Positions 1 to 8,872 of a stretch of 64,000 nucleotides of DNA are shown here, in pieces. Position 1 is the first letter of the stretch. The number at the start of each line of letters is the position of its first letter. The stretch spans positions 154,001-218,000 of the forward strand of contig JAJGOT010000291.1 of NCBI GenBank assembly GCA_022457155.1, in the 5' to 3' direction. Under the pieces are notes generated by a model. It was not told the origin of the DNA and made no database searches. It saw only the letters and a program-made list of their open reading frames with translations. The translations under genes were made by a program, and so were the position numbers. This DNA is from Cladopsammia gracilis. Taxonomy: Eukaryota > Cnidaria > Anthozoa > Scleractinia > Dendrophylliidae.

Positions 1-1107
1 GTTACGCTTGCTGATAGTACAACCGGTATAACAGCAGGACCAAATAACGGTAATCAAGATTGTACCACAACCAATGGCCATACATTTATAAAACAGATTC
101 AGGTTGAATGCAACGGGATGACAGTTTATAATAACACAAGAGCCAATGAAACATCGAACGTACTTTCCCTCTTAAAATATACAAAAAGTTATGCCGACAC
201 AATCGGTAAAGATCAGTTTTTATATTTAGATTCATCCACGGGAACAACAGAAGCACGACCAGCTCAAGCGCTATATAACGAAGGTTTTGCTAGAAGAAAG
301 ATCCTGACGGATGCTGCAGCTATCAATAAGATATCGATTCCGTTAAATCTATACAGCTATTTTGCAGCTTTCAAAAATAATCTTCACCCAAATATTAAGA
401 CAAATCTTCTTATAGAACTTGAAAGCGACAACAATATAATTTTCAGAAAAAATGCTGCTCCCGATAGTAAAGTGATTTTAACAAAATTAAGATTGTGGTG
501 TCCAAAAATTATTTTCAATGGCTTAGGTATGAAACAGTATCTTGAAGATTATTTGAAACCTAAAAAATGGACTTATTTGAGAGAACATACCGAAATATTA
601 CAAACAACATCTGTAAATAACTCCTTTCGAATAAGTACAGGTATTAGGAGACCGAGGCATGTATTTTTATGGGTTGTTCCCGAGGCAAGTTATAGTAATC
701 AGGAACAAAATATATTTACTTTCAAAACATTTACAATCGGTGCAAACAATCGATATTTTTCTAGAGCACACTTGCAAATAAATAATAGCATCCAGTATCC
801 TCAATTAGAAATGACATCAAACGAAGAGTCAAGACTTTACAGAGCTTTGTTATCCTACAGTTCCGCTTACAACGACTTTTTAAGCGGAACAATAATTGAC
901 CGATCAAATTTCAGAAATCTTTTTGGAATTCTATACTTTAATCTTAGAAACCAAGAAGAAGATGTAAAAGATGGTACAGTTGCACTTACTTTTAATTATG
1001 AATTGAACGGTGCAAATCCAACAAATTATAGATTAAATGCTTTAGTTTTACATGAAAAAGAGATAGAGTTATACACATCATCTGGAAAAATATTAATAAA
1101 AGCGTAA
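1..1107 (+). CDS. Major capsid protein (double jelly-roll hexon type), 3' part
   Basis: The frame is open from base 1, so the gene starts before the window and only its C-terminal ~368 residues are present. The ATG at 118 is internal. This is the position and sequence style of the hexon-like major capsid protein of adintoviruses/Polintons, which is normally about 600 residues. Visible stretches include IKQIQVECNGMTVY, SYADTIG and FLYLD, followed by beta-rich segments such as RHVFLWVVPEASY and GTVALTFNYEL. That fits a C-terminal jelly roll. Its product would build the trimeric capsomers of an icosahedral virion. It ends 33 bases before the next gene, which supports a compact viral transcription unit. 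I see no internal stops. The family assignment rests on context and sequence style, not on a search. Confidence 0.75.
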   Translation, partial: VTLADSTTGITAGPNNGNQDCTTTNGHTFIKQIQVECNGMTVYNNTRANETSNVLSLLKYTKSYADTIGKDQFLYLDSSTGTTEARPAQALYNEGFARRKILTDAAAINKISIPLNLYSYFAAFKNNLHPNIKTNLLIELESDNNIIFRKNAAPDSKVILTKLRLWCPKIIFNGLGMKQYLEDYLKPKKWTYLREHTEILQTTSVNNSFRISTGIRRPRHVFLWVVPEASYSNQEQNIFTFKTFTIGANNRYFSRAHLQINNSIQYPQLEMTSNEESRLYRALLSYSSAYNDFLSGTIIDRSNFRNLFGILYFNLRNQEEDVKDGTVALTFNYELNGANPTNYRLNALVLHEKEIELYTSSGKILIKA

Positions 1108-1140
1108 ATCTAATTAAAATTATATTTTGTAAAAATAAAA

Positions 1141-1929
1141 ATGGCTACACCGTATTTCGCATATGGAGTAAATTTGTCTCAAGGACAGCTACATAAACTT
1201 AAAAAAGCATACGACGATAACTCTCAAATTACGATAAGGTTGACTAAAAATAATTTGAAAGGGTCGCATGAACTGTTGTTGACAAAAACCCAGATTAATA
1301 AGATTAATAAAGCCCTAAAAAACGGTACCGGTACCGATATCAAAATATCTAAAACACAGATTCGTAAAGCGATCACCGTAGGTGGAAGTTTGTGGACCTC
1401 GCTGATGTCACTCGGTGCAAAGTTACTACCTTTTGCTACAAAAGCGGCAACAAAGGTAGTACCTTTAGCTACAAAAGCAGCTACAAAAGTACTACCTCAT
1501 TTAGCTACAGGAGCGTTAGGCGCTTTGGGAAGTCTCGGTATCGATAAGATTTTTGGTAACGGAATCACGGTACCGTTTGATTTTCTTCCTCAACTACTAC
1601 GTATAAAAGGATTGACGCAAGGGCAAGCGCAAGCGGTAGAAAAAGGTATGCAAACCGGTAGCGGAATAACGTTCAAACCAACGAAAAGACAACAGAACGG
1701 AGGATTTTTAGGAACGCTTGCTGCAATCGGAATTCCTATGGCTATCGAATTAGCTTCAAAACTTTTTGGAAAAGGGTTGACCGTAGGTCCGAGTGAAGGT
1801 TACGGATTACAGGTACCAAAATCATCGAGAGGTAGAGGATTACAGGTCTCTCCAAGGTTTCCATACTATCCTCCACCTTTTTACGGATCATGGGATGAAA
1901 AAAACCCAAATTTAGGGATGTACCGTTAA
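1141..1929 (+). CDS. Hydrophobic/basic pX-like minor virion protein
   Basis: A 262-residue protein. The N-terminal ~80 residues are polar and Lys-rich (LHKLKKAYDD; repeated KTQI segments at roughly 48-75). A middle segment (about 80-135) is Ala/Leu/Gly-rich and hydrophobic, with an internal repeat of the phrase ATKAATKV. A Pro/Gly/aromatic tail follows. Adintoviruses commonly carry such a protein next to the protease and compare it with adenovirus core protein X or a membrane-active minor capsid protein. Its precise role is inferred from position. The ATG at 1141 follows the capsid gene by 33 bases. The end of this ORF runs directly into the protease reading frame, so the two are tightly coupled or were joined by a small indel. 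Confidence 0.65.
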   Translation: MATPYFAYGVNLSQGQLHKLKKAYDDNSQITIRLTKNNLKGSHELLLTKTQINKINKALKNGTGTDIKISKTQIRKAITVGGSLWTSLMSLGAKLLPFATKAATKVVPLATKAATKVLPHLATGALGALGSLGIDKIFGNGITVPFDFLPQLLRIKGLTQGQAQAVEKGMQTGSGITFKPTKRQQNGGFLGTLAAIGIPMAIELASKLFGKGLTVGPSEGYGLQVPKSSRGRGLQVSPRFPYYPPPFYGSWDEKNPNLGMYR

Positions 1930-2360
1930 GTAATTTTGACCTCCTTGAATGGATAAAATACTTAAAAATACCTGATTTCCGAGGTATTTTTTCGAGAGAT
2001 CAAACAGTAAGTATACCACCAGGTAAAACAGGATGTTGTATAATTAATCTTGATGATAAGATAGGGAACGGAACACACTGGGTAGCAACATTTGTAAAAA
2101 ATAAAAATCTCATATATTATTTTGATTCGTTTTGTTTACCACCACCACAAGATTTCATTGATTATGCAAATAGTTTACACATGGAATACCAATACAATAT
2201 CGGTTACCCGTTTCAAGCTATAAATTCGGTAAGATGCGGATATTATTGTTTATATTTTCTTGATAATATTTACAAAAAATCATTTTACGATTGCTTAAGT
2301 AGATTCAAAATCGATAATCAAAACTACAATGAAAAGTTTATTAAAAAATATTTCAATTAA
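1899..2360 (+). CDS. Adenain-like cysteine protease (no in-frame ATG)
   Basis: The frame is open from just after a stop at 1896-1898 through the TAA at 2358-2360, and the recognisable domain begins near 1932. It shows the adenain/Ulp1 catalytic series in order. His is in GTHWVATF (codon at 2076), an acidic residue is in YYFDSF, Gln is in YPFQ, and the nucleophile Cys is in RCGYYCLYFL (codon at 2235). Adintoviruses use this protease to mature capsid proteins. Oddly there is no ATG before the domain. The only upstream ATG (1918) is in the frame of the preceding gene, which stops at 1927-1929. Either a one-base frame change has disabled the start, or translation relies on readthrough or splicing. 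The catalytic core itself looks intact. Confidence 0.8.
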   Translation, partial: KKPKFRDVPLSNFDLLEWIKYLKIPDFRGIFSRDQTVSIPPGKTGCCIINLDDKIGNGTHWVATFVKNKNLIYYFDSFCLPPPQDFIDYANSLHMEYQYNIGYPFQAINSVRCGYYCLYFLDNIYKKSFYDCLSRFKIDNQNYNEKFIKKYFN

Positions 2361-2410
2361 TTCAATTAATTTTAAAATTAAAAAGTTTATTATACAGTTC
2401 GTATAATAAA

Positions 2411-2593
2411 ATGGAACCACCAGCAAATATATATTGCGTCAAGGAACAAAAACATACAAACAATGCTGAACCGTTCGGTTATGAGATAGCCAGCAATGGC
2501 AGACCTTATTTTTGGTGTAAGTGTGCTAATTGCGGAATCAAGAAAATCCGATTCGTTAAGAAATCCCATTTCGATAAGATTTCGGGAAACTAG
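2411..2593 (+). CDS. Small zinc-ribbon-like protein (DUF5679-like)
   Basis: A 60-residue protein with the layout of small viral treble-clef/zinc-ribbon proteins. An N-terminal YCVK motif is followed by a central NGRPYFWCKC and a C-terminal CANCG with a basic tail (KKIRFVKK). Related DUF5679-like proteins usually have a CxxC in both halves. Here the first half has Cys followed by Val-Lys-Glu, so one expected zinc ligand appears to be Glu. Metal binding may be weakened, or the ligand set may differ. The ATG at 2411 lies 51 bases after the protease stop. The role in adintoviruses is unknown; a structural or regulatory part is only a guess. Confidence 0.55.
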   Translation: MEPPANIYCVKEQKHTNNAEPFGYEIASNGRPYFWCKCANCGIKKIRFVKKSHFDKISGN

Positions 2594-2596
2594 TTC

Positions 2597-2634
2597 AGCC
2601 CGCCCCTGAGGCGGGCTTTGGTGGGGGCTTTTTT
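2597..2634 (+). other. GC-rich hairpin followed by T-run (terminator-like)
   Basis: An 8-bp perfect stem (2597-2604 with 2610-2617, arm AGCCCGCC) closes a 5-base loop and is followed by G-rich sequence and TTTTTT (2629-2634). It sits just after the zinc-ribbon stop and before the PLA2 gene. It resembles an intrinsic terminator in shape. In a eukaryotic host such an element is not expected to terminate Pol II, so the function is unknown. Confidence 0.6.
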
Positions 2635-2637
2635 GAT

Positions 2638-3219
2638 GTGGAAGGTAGCCATAGTCTTGGAGAGATAGCTATGAAAGCTGGTATGAAAGGTCTTTACAAT
2701 TTAGGAAAAATAGGAGCGTCAAAAGCCATCAAATCAGACTTTGTAAAGAAAAAGATTAAATCAGGCATTGATAAGTATATAGATCAGGGTTTGGACAGTT
2801 TCACAAAAGACTTATCGAAAAAACTCGATCCACTTCACCGCGGTGGTGAGGTTGATATACAAAAACATTTATCAAAATTTGGAGAATTACATATGCGAAC
2901 ACCAACTTTAAAAAAATATAATTACTGTGGTCCTGGAACAGACTTAGAAAATCGTTTGAAATCAAATGACCCAAAGATTAGAGACCCAATAAATAACCTT
3001 GATGCTATTTGTCAAAAGCATGATATCGCATATAGTAAAGCACAAAGTTTGAAAGACAAACATAAAGCAGATGATATAATGCTTGATGAAATTTCAAAAA
3101 TTCCATATAAAGATCGCCCCTGGGGTACTGCAGCTGTTCAAGGGATTATAAAAGGTAAAAGAATACTGGGTCTTGGTGCTTCAAAAAACGGAAAAAGCCG
3201 CCGAGTAAAAACATGGTGA
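2638..3219 (+). CDS. PLA2-domain minor capsid protein
   Basis: Residues ~95-150 form a parvovirus-VP1-type phospholipase A2 core. A calcium-loop-like YCGPGT is followed by the catalytic His-Asp dyad in CQKHDIAY and by the later acidic KADDIMLDEI. Such domains breach endosomal membranes during virus entry and are common in adintoviruses. The N-terminal ~80 residues are amphipathic and Lys/Gly-rich, reminiscent of lytic minor capsid proteins. The frame is open from about 2578 with no ATG until 2671. Position 2638 is a GTG, so the true start is more likely Met at 2671, a non-AUG codon, or a spliced product. The 3' end overlaps the integrase start by 7 bases, which suggests both come from one polycistronic or leaky-scanned message. 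Confidence 0.8.
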   Translation: MEGSHSLGEIAMKAGMKGLYNLGKIGASKAIKSDFVKKKIKSGIDKYIDQGLDSFTKDLSKKLDPLHRGGEVDIQKHLSKFGELHMRTPTLKKYNYCGPGTDLENRLKSNDPKIRDPINNLDAICQKHDIAYSKAQSLKDKHKADDIMLDEISKIPYKDRPWGTAAVQGIIKGKRILGLGASKNGKSRRVKTW

Positions 3220-4157
3220 CGTGGCAAGAAAAGTTAGCTGATGAGTTGCATAAACCTATAAGACGGAAGTTTACTCGGCGGCGTGTTATCGTTAACGGTA
3301 TCGATGAGATATGGTGTTCTGACCTTGTTGAGATGCAGAAATATAGTAAGTGGAATAAGGGTTATCGGTATCTTCTTATGGTGTTAGATATTTTCAGTAA
3401 ATACGGTTGGATTGTACCGCTGAAGAATAAAAAGGGAGAGACCGTTGCAGAAGCGTTCAAAACAATACTCAAGAAAGGAAGAAAACCAAGAATGTTGTGG
3501 ACTGATAAGGGTAAAGAGTATTACAATAAGAATATGAAAGAACTGTTAGACAAAAATAAGATAACAATATATTCGACAGAGAATGAAGAAAAATCTACTG
3601 TTTGTGAAAGATGGAACCGTACGATAAAACAGAAAATTTCTAAGCAAAATACCATCCAAAACAATACTGTGTATTATGATGTGTTACCGAAGATATTGAA
3701 AAAATACAATAATACAAAACATCGAAGCATCGGGATGACGCCTGTGGAAGCGTCGAAGAAAAAGAATGAAAGTGCTGTTTTCTTAAATCTGTATGGAAAG
3801 AAGAGACCAACAGCTACGCATAAACCGAAATTTAAAGTTGGTGATAAAGTTCGAATATCGAAATATAAACGTCCTGTTTTCGATAAAGGTTACACACCGA
3901 ATTGGACTGAAGAGATTTTTACTATCGATAAGATTCAATACACTAATCCGATAACATATAAAATAAAGGATGAGATGGATGAGGAGATAACGGGTACTTT
4001 TTATGAGCAAGAGTTGCAGAAGGCTGTTCAAGATGTTTACCGTATTGAGAAAGTGATTCGACGAGATGCTCGAAAAGGTAAAGCGTTAGTAAAGTGGAGC
4101 GGTTACCCAGAAAAATTCAACTCTTGGATAGATTTGAAAGAACTGAAAGACCTGTAA
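3213..4157 (+). CDS. RVE integrase with C-terminal chromodomain
   Basis: A 314-residue retroviral-type integrase. The catalytic triad is visible as D37 (CSDLVEM), D98 (WTDKGKEY) and E132 (VCERWNRT), a D-x33-E spacing slightly shorter than DD35E. A GD-rich basic segment (about 205-260, FKVGDKVRISKYKR) follows. Residues ~275-314 are a chromodomain (YRIEKVIRR ... LVKWSGYPEKFNSWID) with its aromatic residues. The N-terminal HHCC zinc domain seen in retroelements is not evident. In adintoviruses/Polintons this enzyme inserts the linear genome into host chromatin, and the chromodomain may steer target choice through methylated histone H3. The gene overlaps the PLA2 gene by 7 bases. It appears complete. 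Confidence 0.93.
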   Translation: MVTWQEKLADELHKPIRRKFTRRRVIVNGIDEIWCSDLVEMQKYSKWNKGYRYLLMVLDIFSKYGWIVPLKNKKGETVAEAFKTILKKGRKPRMLWTDKGKEYYNKNMKELLDKNKITIYSTENEEKSTVCERWNRTIKQKISKQNTIQNNTVYYDVLPKILKKYNNTKHRSIGMTPVEASKKKNESAVFLNLYGKKRPTATHKPKFKVGDKVRISKYKRPVFDKGYTPNWTEEIFTIDKIQYTNPITYKIKDEMDEEITGTFYEQELQKAVQDVYRIEKVIRRDARKGKALVKWSGYPEKFNSWIDLKELKDL

Positions 4158-4247
4158 TGATGTAAGCTTTTTTCATTTCATATGAAATACATGAAATGAA
4201 AAATTAAAAAATGGTAATAAAGAAATCTTGAGTATGAATCAAATAAG

Positions 4248-7200
4248 ATGGATTCAAAAACTGTTGAACAGCTTAAGGCAATTGCACGTGAAAACGGATT
4301 GAAAGGTTATTCACGTCATAGGACGAAAGCGGCGCTGATCGAATTCATCGAAAGTAGATTAAATACTCCCCCACCTCGAGGTATCGTTACTTTTATGGAT
4401 GAACCTTCACCACCCCCACCGCCACCGCCACATAGACCAAAACCTTATCAGATGAAACCCAAACAGACCCGTAGACAGAAAAGAGAAGAGAAAAACTTTG
4501 AAGCGCCTTCGGGGGTTGTTCCGGCGGATAATAAGACAAAAGAGAAACAGATCAAGCGGCTCAAGAAAAAACTCCAAAAGGTTAATAAAAAGTTGAAAAA
4601 TAACAAAAAGCAGAGAAAACAGCTGTTTTCAAAAAGAGAGCTGCTCAACAACGAGCTTGACACGCTTCGTATGAAAAGAACAACCTTGTTGGAACATGAA
4701 GCTTCGTATGAGATAATCAAGATATCTTCAAAGGAAAGTAGAAAGTTCAAATCGTTTTTCGATAAATTCAATGTAAAGATAATAAACCCACGTGCAGCGA
4801 TGCACGATATCGATATCGCAATATTATTGTTAGAGATCGGATCGAAAGTAATAAGAGAGAGAGGGTTACAAAACGGTGACAAGATTCGATGGATACTTAG
4901 TCATCCGAGTTGGCAAAAACCGGTCAGTACAAAACAGATCACAATCACAGATAACCTTGGGACGGATCTGGTTGAACAGATAGCTAGATTCGTTGAATAC
5001 AAGGATGTACCGATTAGTGAGGTTGAGATAGAGATTCAGACGATAATGGTTCCTCGGGGTAAAGGACGATTGCGTGTAACCAAAGACAATGTTTCAAGAA
5101 AAAAGTCAGTCATAACGATTAAAAACAGTGATAGTATATGTCTTGCCAGAGCAATTGTAACAGCGGTGGCAAATATTAACAAAGATAGATGGACAAGTTC
5201 GCAATTGAAAAACGGGTTCAACGCTTCGAGAAAACTGCAGGAAGATGAAGCAAAGAAACTTCACGAAGAAGCTGAAGTTCCGATATCGCTATTTGGGTCT
5301 ACTTTTGAAGATGTGAAAAGATTTTCATTTCATATGAAAGTAGAGATAAATATCGTTAATGCTGACCAGTTTAATGAGATAATTTTCACAGCCGCTCCTT
5401 TTGAAAATGCGAGTAAGATCTACCTTTTGAAAAATAAAAATCATTACGATGTCATTACAAGTATGCCAGGCTTTCTTTGTAAAGATTATTATTGCCATAC
5501 ATGCAAGAAACCCTATGAACATAGAGATAAGCATAGATGTCCGACAAAATGTATCGCTTGTTTCAAATCTTTTCCTGACGGAAAAAAGTGCTCTAAACCA
5601 CCAATTCCATGCGATAAATGTAATAGATCTTTTTTCGGATTAGCATGTTTTGACGAACATAAACGCGACAGATCAAAATGGGGAGAACCCGACATTGTGT
5701 GTGAAAATGTAGGAAAATGTTTGAAATGCGAGAGAATAATCGTAACTTCAAAAGATAGAGATGGAACGATTCATAACCTAAAGACCCACATATGTGGCCA
5801 TTCAAAATGTTCCAACTGCAAAGATTACTGCGATTTAACAACACATGAATGTTTTATGAGAAAAACACGATGCAAAGGAGGATATTGTACAGGTTGTACT
5901 GAAGAAAAAGTATGTTACTCTTGTCAAACATACACGGAAAACTATATGTTTTTCGACCTTGAATGTGTTCAAGAGACGGGTATTCACGAAGTAAATTTAG
6001 CTGTGGTACACGATTTTAAAGGAAATGAGTGGGTCTTTCACACAATTGAAGAATTCTGCAAGTTTGTGTTTGAGGAGTATGAGGTGGAGGATGAGAAGGG
6101 GAAGAAGAAGATGGAGCAGAAGCATAAAGGATATACCTTCATTGCACATAATTCAAAAGGTTATGATGCTCAGTTTATCTTGAAATGGTGTGTAGAAAAT
6201 ATCGTAAAACCCGATATTATATATTCAGGTACAAAAATAATGTCGATGGAGATCAAGTCATTCAAAATAAGATTCATAGATAGTTTGAATTTTGTTCAAA
6301 CGAGATTAGCAGCGTTCCCAAAAACGTTTGGATTGAAAGAACTGAAAAAAGGTTATTTCCCCCATTATTTCAACAAAAAGTGTCACCAAAACTATGTAGG
6401 ACCGATTCCGAGCAAGAAACACTATGGTTATGATCAGATGAAGAAAGATGAAAGAAAAGCTTTTCACGAATGGCACGATGCTCGTGCCAAAGAAAACTAT
6501 GTTTTTGATTTCCGAAAAGAGCTTATTGAATATTGTAGGTCTGACGTTGATATTCTTCGAAGATCGATGATGATGTTTCGTGAAGAGTTTATCGAACTCG
6601 AAAATATCGATCCGCTTCAATATATCACAATCGCAAGTGTGTGCATGACAATTTTCAGAGCTAACTATTTGGAATCAGGAACAATCGCTGTCGTAAAAGA
6701 TACCACACGACAGGAAAATTATTCGAAAATAAGTATCGCATGGTTAGATTTTCTAGCTGAAAAACACGGAATTAAAATTCAACACGCTCTCAACGGTGGT
6801 GAGAAAAAACTTGAGTGCCTCAAAGGTAACAATTATGTCGACGGTTTTTGCGAAGCAACAAATACTGTCTATGAATTTCAGGGATGTTTTTGGCACGGTT
6901 GCAAGAAATGCTTCGATTCAGATACGATAAATACCAAAAATCAGATGGATATGAAAACTCTTCATCGTCGTACGATGGAAAAAAATAATAAGATTATCAA
7001 TAGTGGGTATAACCTTGTTGAAATCTATGAATGCGATCTCAAACAAAATTCTGAATTTAAATCTTTCTTGAAAAATGATTGGAAACGTGATTTTGTGGAG
7101 CCGCTTAACCCCAGAGATGCCTTCTTTGGTGGTCGAACAAATATTACAAAGCTAACCCATGATTTCAAAGAGAATGAATCGGGTGCGTATGTTGATTTTG

Positions 7201-8480
7201 TCAGCCTGTATCCAACAGTTCAATTCTACGAGGAATATCCGATCGGTCATCCTGAAAAGATTTTCAATCCCAAAAGGTTTGATAAAAAATGGTTTGGGTT
7301 CATAAAATGTAAAGTGGTTCCACCTCGAGGGCTTTATCATCCCGTTTTACCGGTAAAAATAAGATGCGATAAGGCTGAAAAGTTGCTGTTTCCTCTTTGT
7401 CGAACGTGTGCAGAAACAAAACAACAAGAATGTTTACATACGAACTCTGAAAGATCATTTATCGGAACATGGTGTACAAACGAGATGCAAAAAGCGCTTG
7501 AAAAGGGATATAAGATTGAAAAGATTTATGAGGTTTGGCATTTCAAAGAGACATCTAGTGATCTTTTCAAAGAATATGTTAAAAAGTTCATGAATATCAA
7601 ATTGGAAAGCTCTGAACTCAAAACCGGTCCTGGATGCAAATATGAGTCAGAAGAGCATTTTAGACAGGTTGTCAAAGAACGTTTGGGAATTGAGTTAGGG
7701 AAAATAGAATTTAATCCTGGAAGGAGGGCAATTGCGAAAATATGTCTGAATAGTCTTTGGGGAAAGTTCGGACAGCGAAACAACATGACACAACACAAAT
7801 ATGTAACTGAATCAAAAGAGTTTTACAAAATTTTGCTCGATGATAACATTGATAATCTTTTCATTCAGTTCCTCACTGAAGATATGGTGCAGATGACGTA
7901 TGATTTGAAAGATCAGTTTGTGGATAATGCAAACAACACAAATATTTTTATTGCCGCATTTACAACAAGTCATGCGCGTCTAAAGTTGTACGGTGTTTTG
8001 GATACTCTCGGAGAACAGGTGCTCGGATTTGATACCGACAGTTGTTGGTATATACAAAGACCTGGAGGCAAAACAATTGAAACCGGTGATATGCTTGGTG
8101 AGCTAACAGATGAGCTTGGAGGTGATAAAATTGTTGAGTGGTGCGGTTCTGGCCCAAAATCTTATAGCTATGTGACGGGAAAAGGAAAAATTACTTGTAA
8201 AGTAAAAGGTTTCACACTAAATCACGAAAACAGTCAATATTTGAATATGAAAGGAATGAAGGAAATCATCAACCGGCAGAAAGAAAGAATCACTCTTGTC
8301 AATGAGCAGAAAATCACAAGAGATCCAAAAACAAAAGAAGTTTTTAATCAATATCAAGAGAAAGACTTTCGGTTTGTTTACGATAAAAGATGTTTGAATA
8401 AGGTTGAAACCGGATTAGATACACTTCCATATGGTTATACCAAATTATTGAGTTTTATTGATCTGGAGAATGGCTCGTGA
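4248..8480 (+). CDS. Family-B (protein-primed type) DNA polymerase
   Basis: A 1410-residue PolB. Residues 1-38 look like a SAP DNA-binding domain (EQLKAIARENGL). A Pro run (~50-65) and a Lys/Glu coiled coil (~95-150) follow. Residues ~293-405 carry an NSDSICLARAIVTAV...HYDVI pattern resembling the OTU-like region of many animal Polinton polymerases (inference). A Cys/His-rich region spans ~410-560. Exonuclease motifs are FDLE (D570/E572), HNSKGYDAQF (~632) and YCRSDVDIL (~762). Polymerase motif A is DFVSLYP from D983, motif B is NSLWGKFG from N1168, and motif C is DTDS at 1262-1265. All catalytic acids are present, so the enzyme could be active. It starts 90 bases after the integrase and ends the visible gene array. 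Confidence 0.95.
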   Translation: MDSKTVEQLKAIARENGLKGYSRHRTKAALIEFIESRLNTPPPRGIVTFMDEPSPPPPPPPHRPKPYQMKPKQTRRQKREEKNFEAPSGVVPADNKTKEKQIKRLKKKLQKVNKKLKNNKKQRKQLFSKRELLNNELDTLRMKRTTLLEHEASYEIIKISSKESRKFKSFFDKFNVKIINPRAAMHDIDIAILLLEIGSKVIRERGLQNGDKIRWILSHPSWQKPVSTKQITITDNLGTDLVEQIARFVEYKDVPISEVEIEIQTIMVPRGKGRLRVTKDNVSRKKSVITIKNSDSICLARAIVTAVANINKDRWTSSQLKNGFNASRKLQEDEAKKLHEEAEVPISLFGSTFEDVKRFSFHMKVEINIVNADQFNEIIFTAAPFENASKIYLLKNKNHYDVITSMPGFLCKDYYCHTCKKPYEHRDKHRCPTKCIACFKSFPDGKKCSKPPIPCDKCNRSFFGLACFDEHKRDRSKWGEPDIVCENVGKCLKCERIIVTSKDRDGTIHNLKTHICGHSKCSNCKDYCDLTTHECFMRKTRCKGGYCTGCTEEKVCYSCQTYTENYMFFDLECVQETGIHEVNLAVVHDFKGNEWVFHTIEEFCKFVFEEYEVEDEKGKKKMEQKHKGYTFIAHNSKGYDAQFILKWCVENIVKPDIIYSGTKIMSMEIKSFKIRFIDSLNFVQTRLAAFPKTFGLKELKKGYFPHYFNKKCHQNYVGPIPSKKHYGYDQMKKDERKAFHEWHDARAKENYVFDFRKELIEYCRSDVDILRRSMMMFREEFIELENIDPLQYITIASVCMTIFRANYLESGTIAVVKDTTRQENYSKISIAWLDFLAEKHGIKIQHALNGGEKKLECLKGNNYVDGFCEATNTVYEFQGCFWHGCKKCFDSDTINTKNQMDMKTLHRRTMEKNNKIINSGYNLVEIYECDLKQNSEFKSFLKNDWKRDFVEPLNPRDAFFGGRTNITKLTHDFKENESGAYVDFVSLYPTVQFYEEYPIGHPEKIFNPKRFDKKWFGFIKCKVVPPRGLYHPVLPVKIRCDKAEKLLFPLCRTCAETKQQECLHTNSERSFIGTWCTNEMQKALEKGYKIEKIYEVWHFKETSSDLFKEYVKKFMNIKLESSELKTGPGCKYESEEHFRQVVKERLGIELGKIEFNPGRRAIAKICLNSLWGKFGQRNNMTQHKYVTESKEFYKILLDDNIDNLFIQFLTEDMVQMTYDLKDQFVDNANNTNIFIAAFTTSHARLKLYGVLDTLGEQVLGFDTDSCWYIQRPGGKTIETGDMLGELTDELGGDKIVEWCGSGPKSYSYVTGKGKITCKVKGFTLNHENSQYLNMKGMKEIINRQKERITLVNEQKITRDPKTKEVFNQYQEKDFRFVYDKRCLNKVETGLDTLPYGYTKLLSFIDLENGS

Positions 8481-8484
8481 GGAT

Positions 8485-8538
8485 GTTTTTTTGGAAAGTG
8501 AGCTCATGAGGGATGTGTGTTTTTTTGGAAAGTGAGCT
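8485..8538 (+). repeat. 34-bp direct repeat pair after the polymerase gene
   Basis: The 20-base core GTTTTTTTGGAAAGTGAGCT occurs at 8485-8504 and again exactly at 8519-8538. Looser echoes of TTTAACGAGGA follow at about 8630 and 8668. Such short repeats are typical of the inner part of Polinton/adintovirus termini. Confidence 0.7.
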
Positions 8539-8872
8539 AGATTTTTCTCAAAAACGGGTAAGATGATTACCCACTGGGTTTTTACCGAGGAATATTTCCA
8601 AAATACACTAAATTAACGACAATTTTGGAAATTTAACGAGGATTTTTTGAAAATATCTTGAAAGATTTAACGAGGAAATGAAACGGATAAAATTCGATAC
8701 TTTTATGGGTGATGTAAAGTGAGCCAGGGTGCCTCTTATTACTACTAAGTCTAAATTAAAAATTTTTAAAAAACAGGTGCAAATATAATTTTAGTGTACA
8801 AAAAAATGGATATGAATATCGCCTATTTTCGCTTTTAAATTTCCCGCCCGGCCCTCCCACTCAGCCAATAAG

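Larger units (their letters stand above)
1..8740 (+). mobile_element. Integrated adintovirus / Maverick-Polinton, right part
   Basis: Seven co-directional genes cover this block: capsid protein, hydrophobic protein, adenain-like protease, zinc-ribbon-like protein, PLA2 protein, integrase with chromodomain, and family-B polymerase. That gene set is the hallmark of adintoviruses and Mavericks/Polintons. Gaps between genes are short and some genes overlap by a few bases, unlike the flanking host DNA. The block enters from before position 1. After the polymerase stop at 8480 there are about 250 bases of short direct repeats that look like the inner terminal region. No terminal inverted repeat can be confirmed, because the other end is outside the window. 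The right boundary near 8740 is estimated. Confidence 0.9.
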
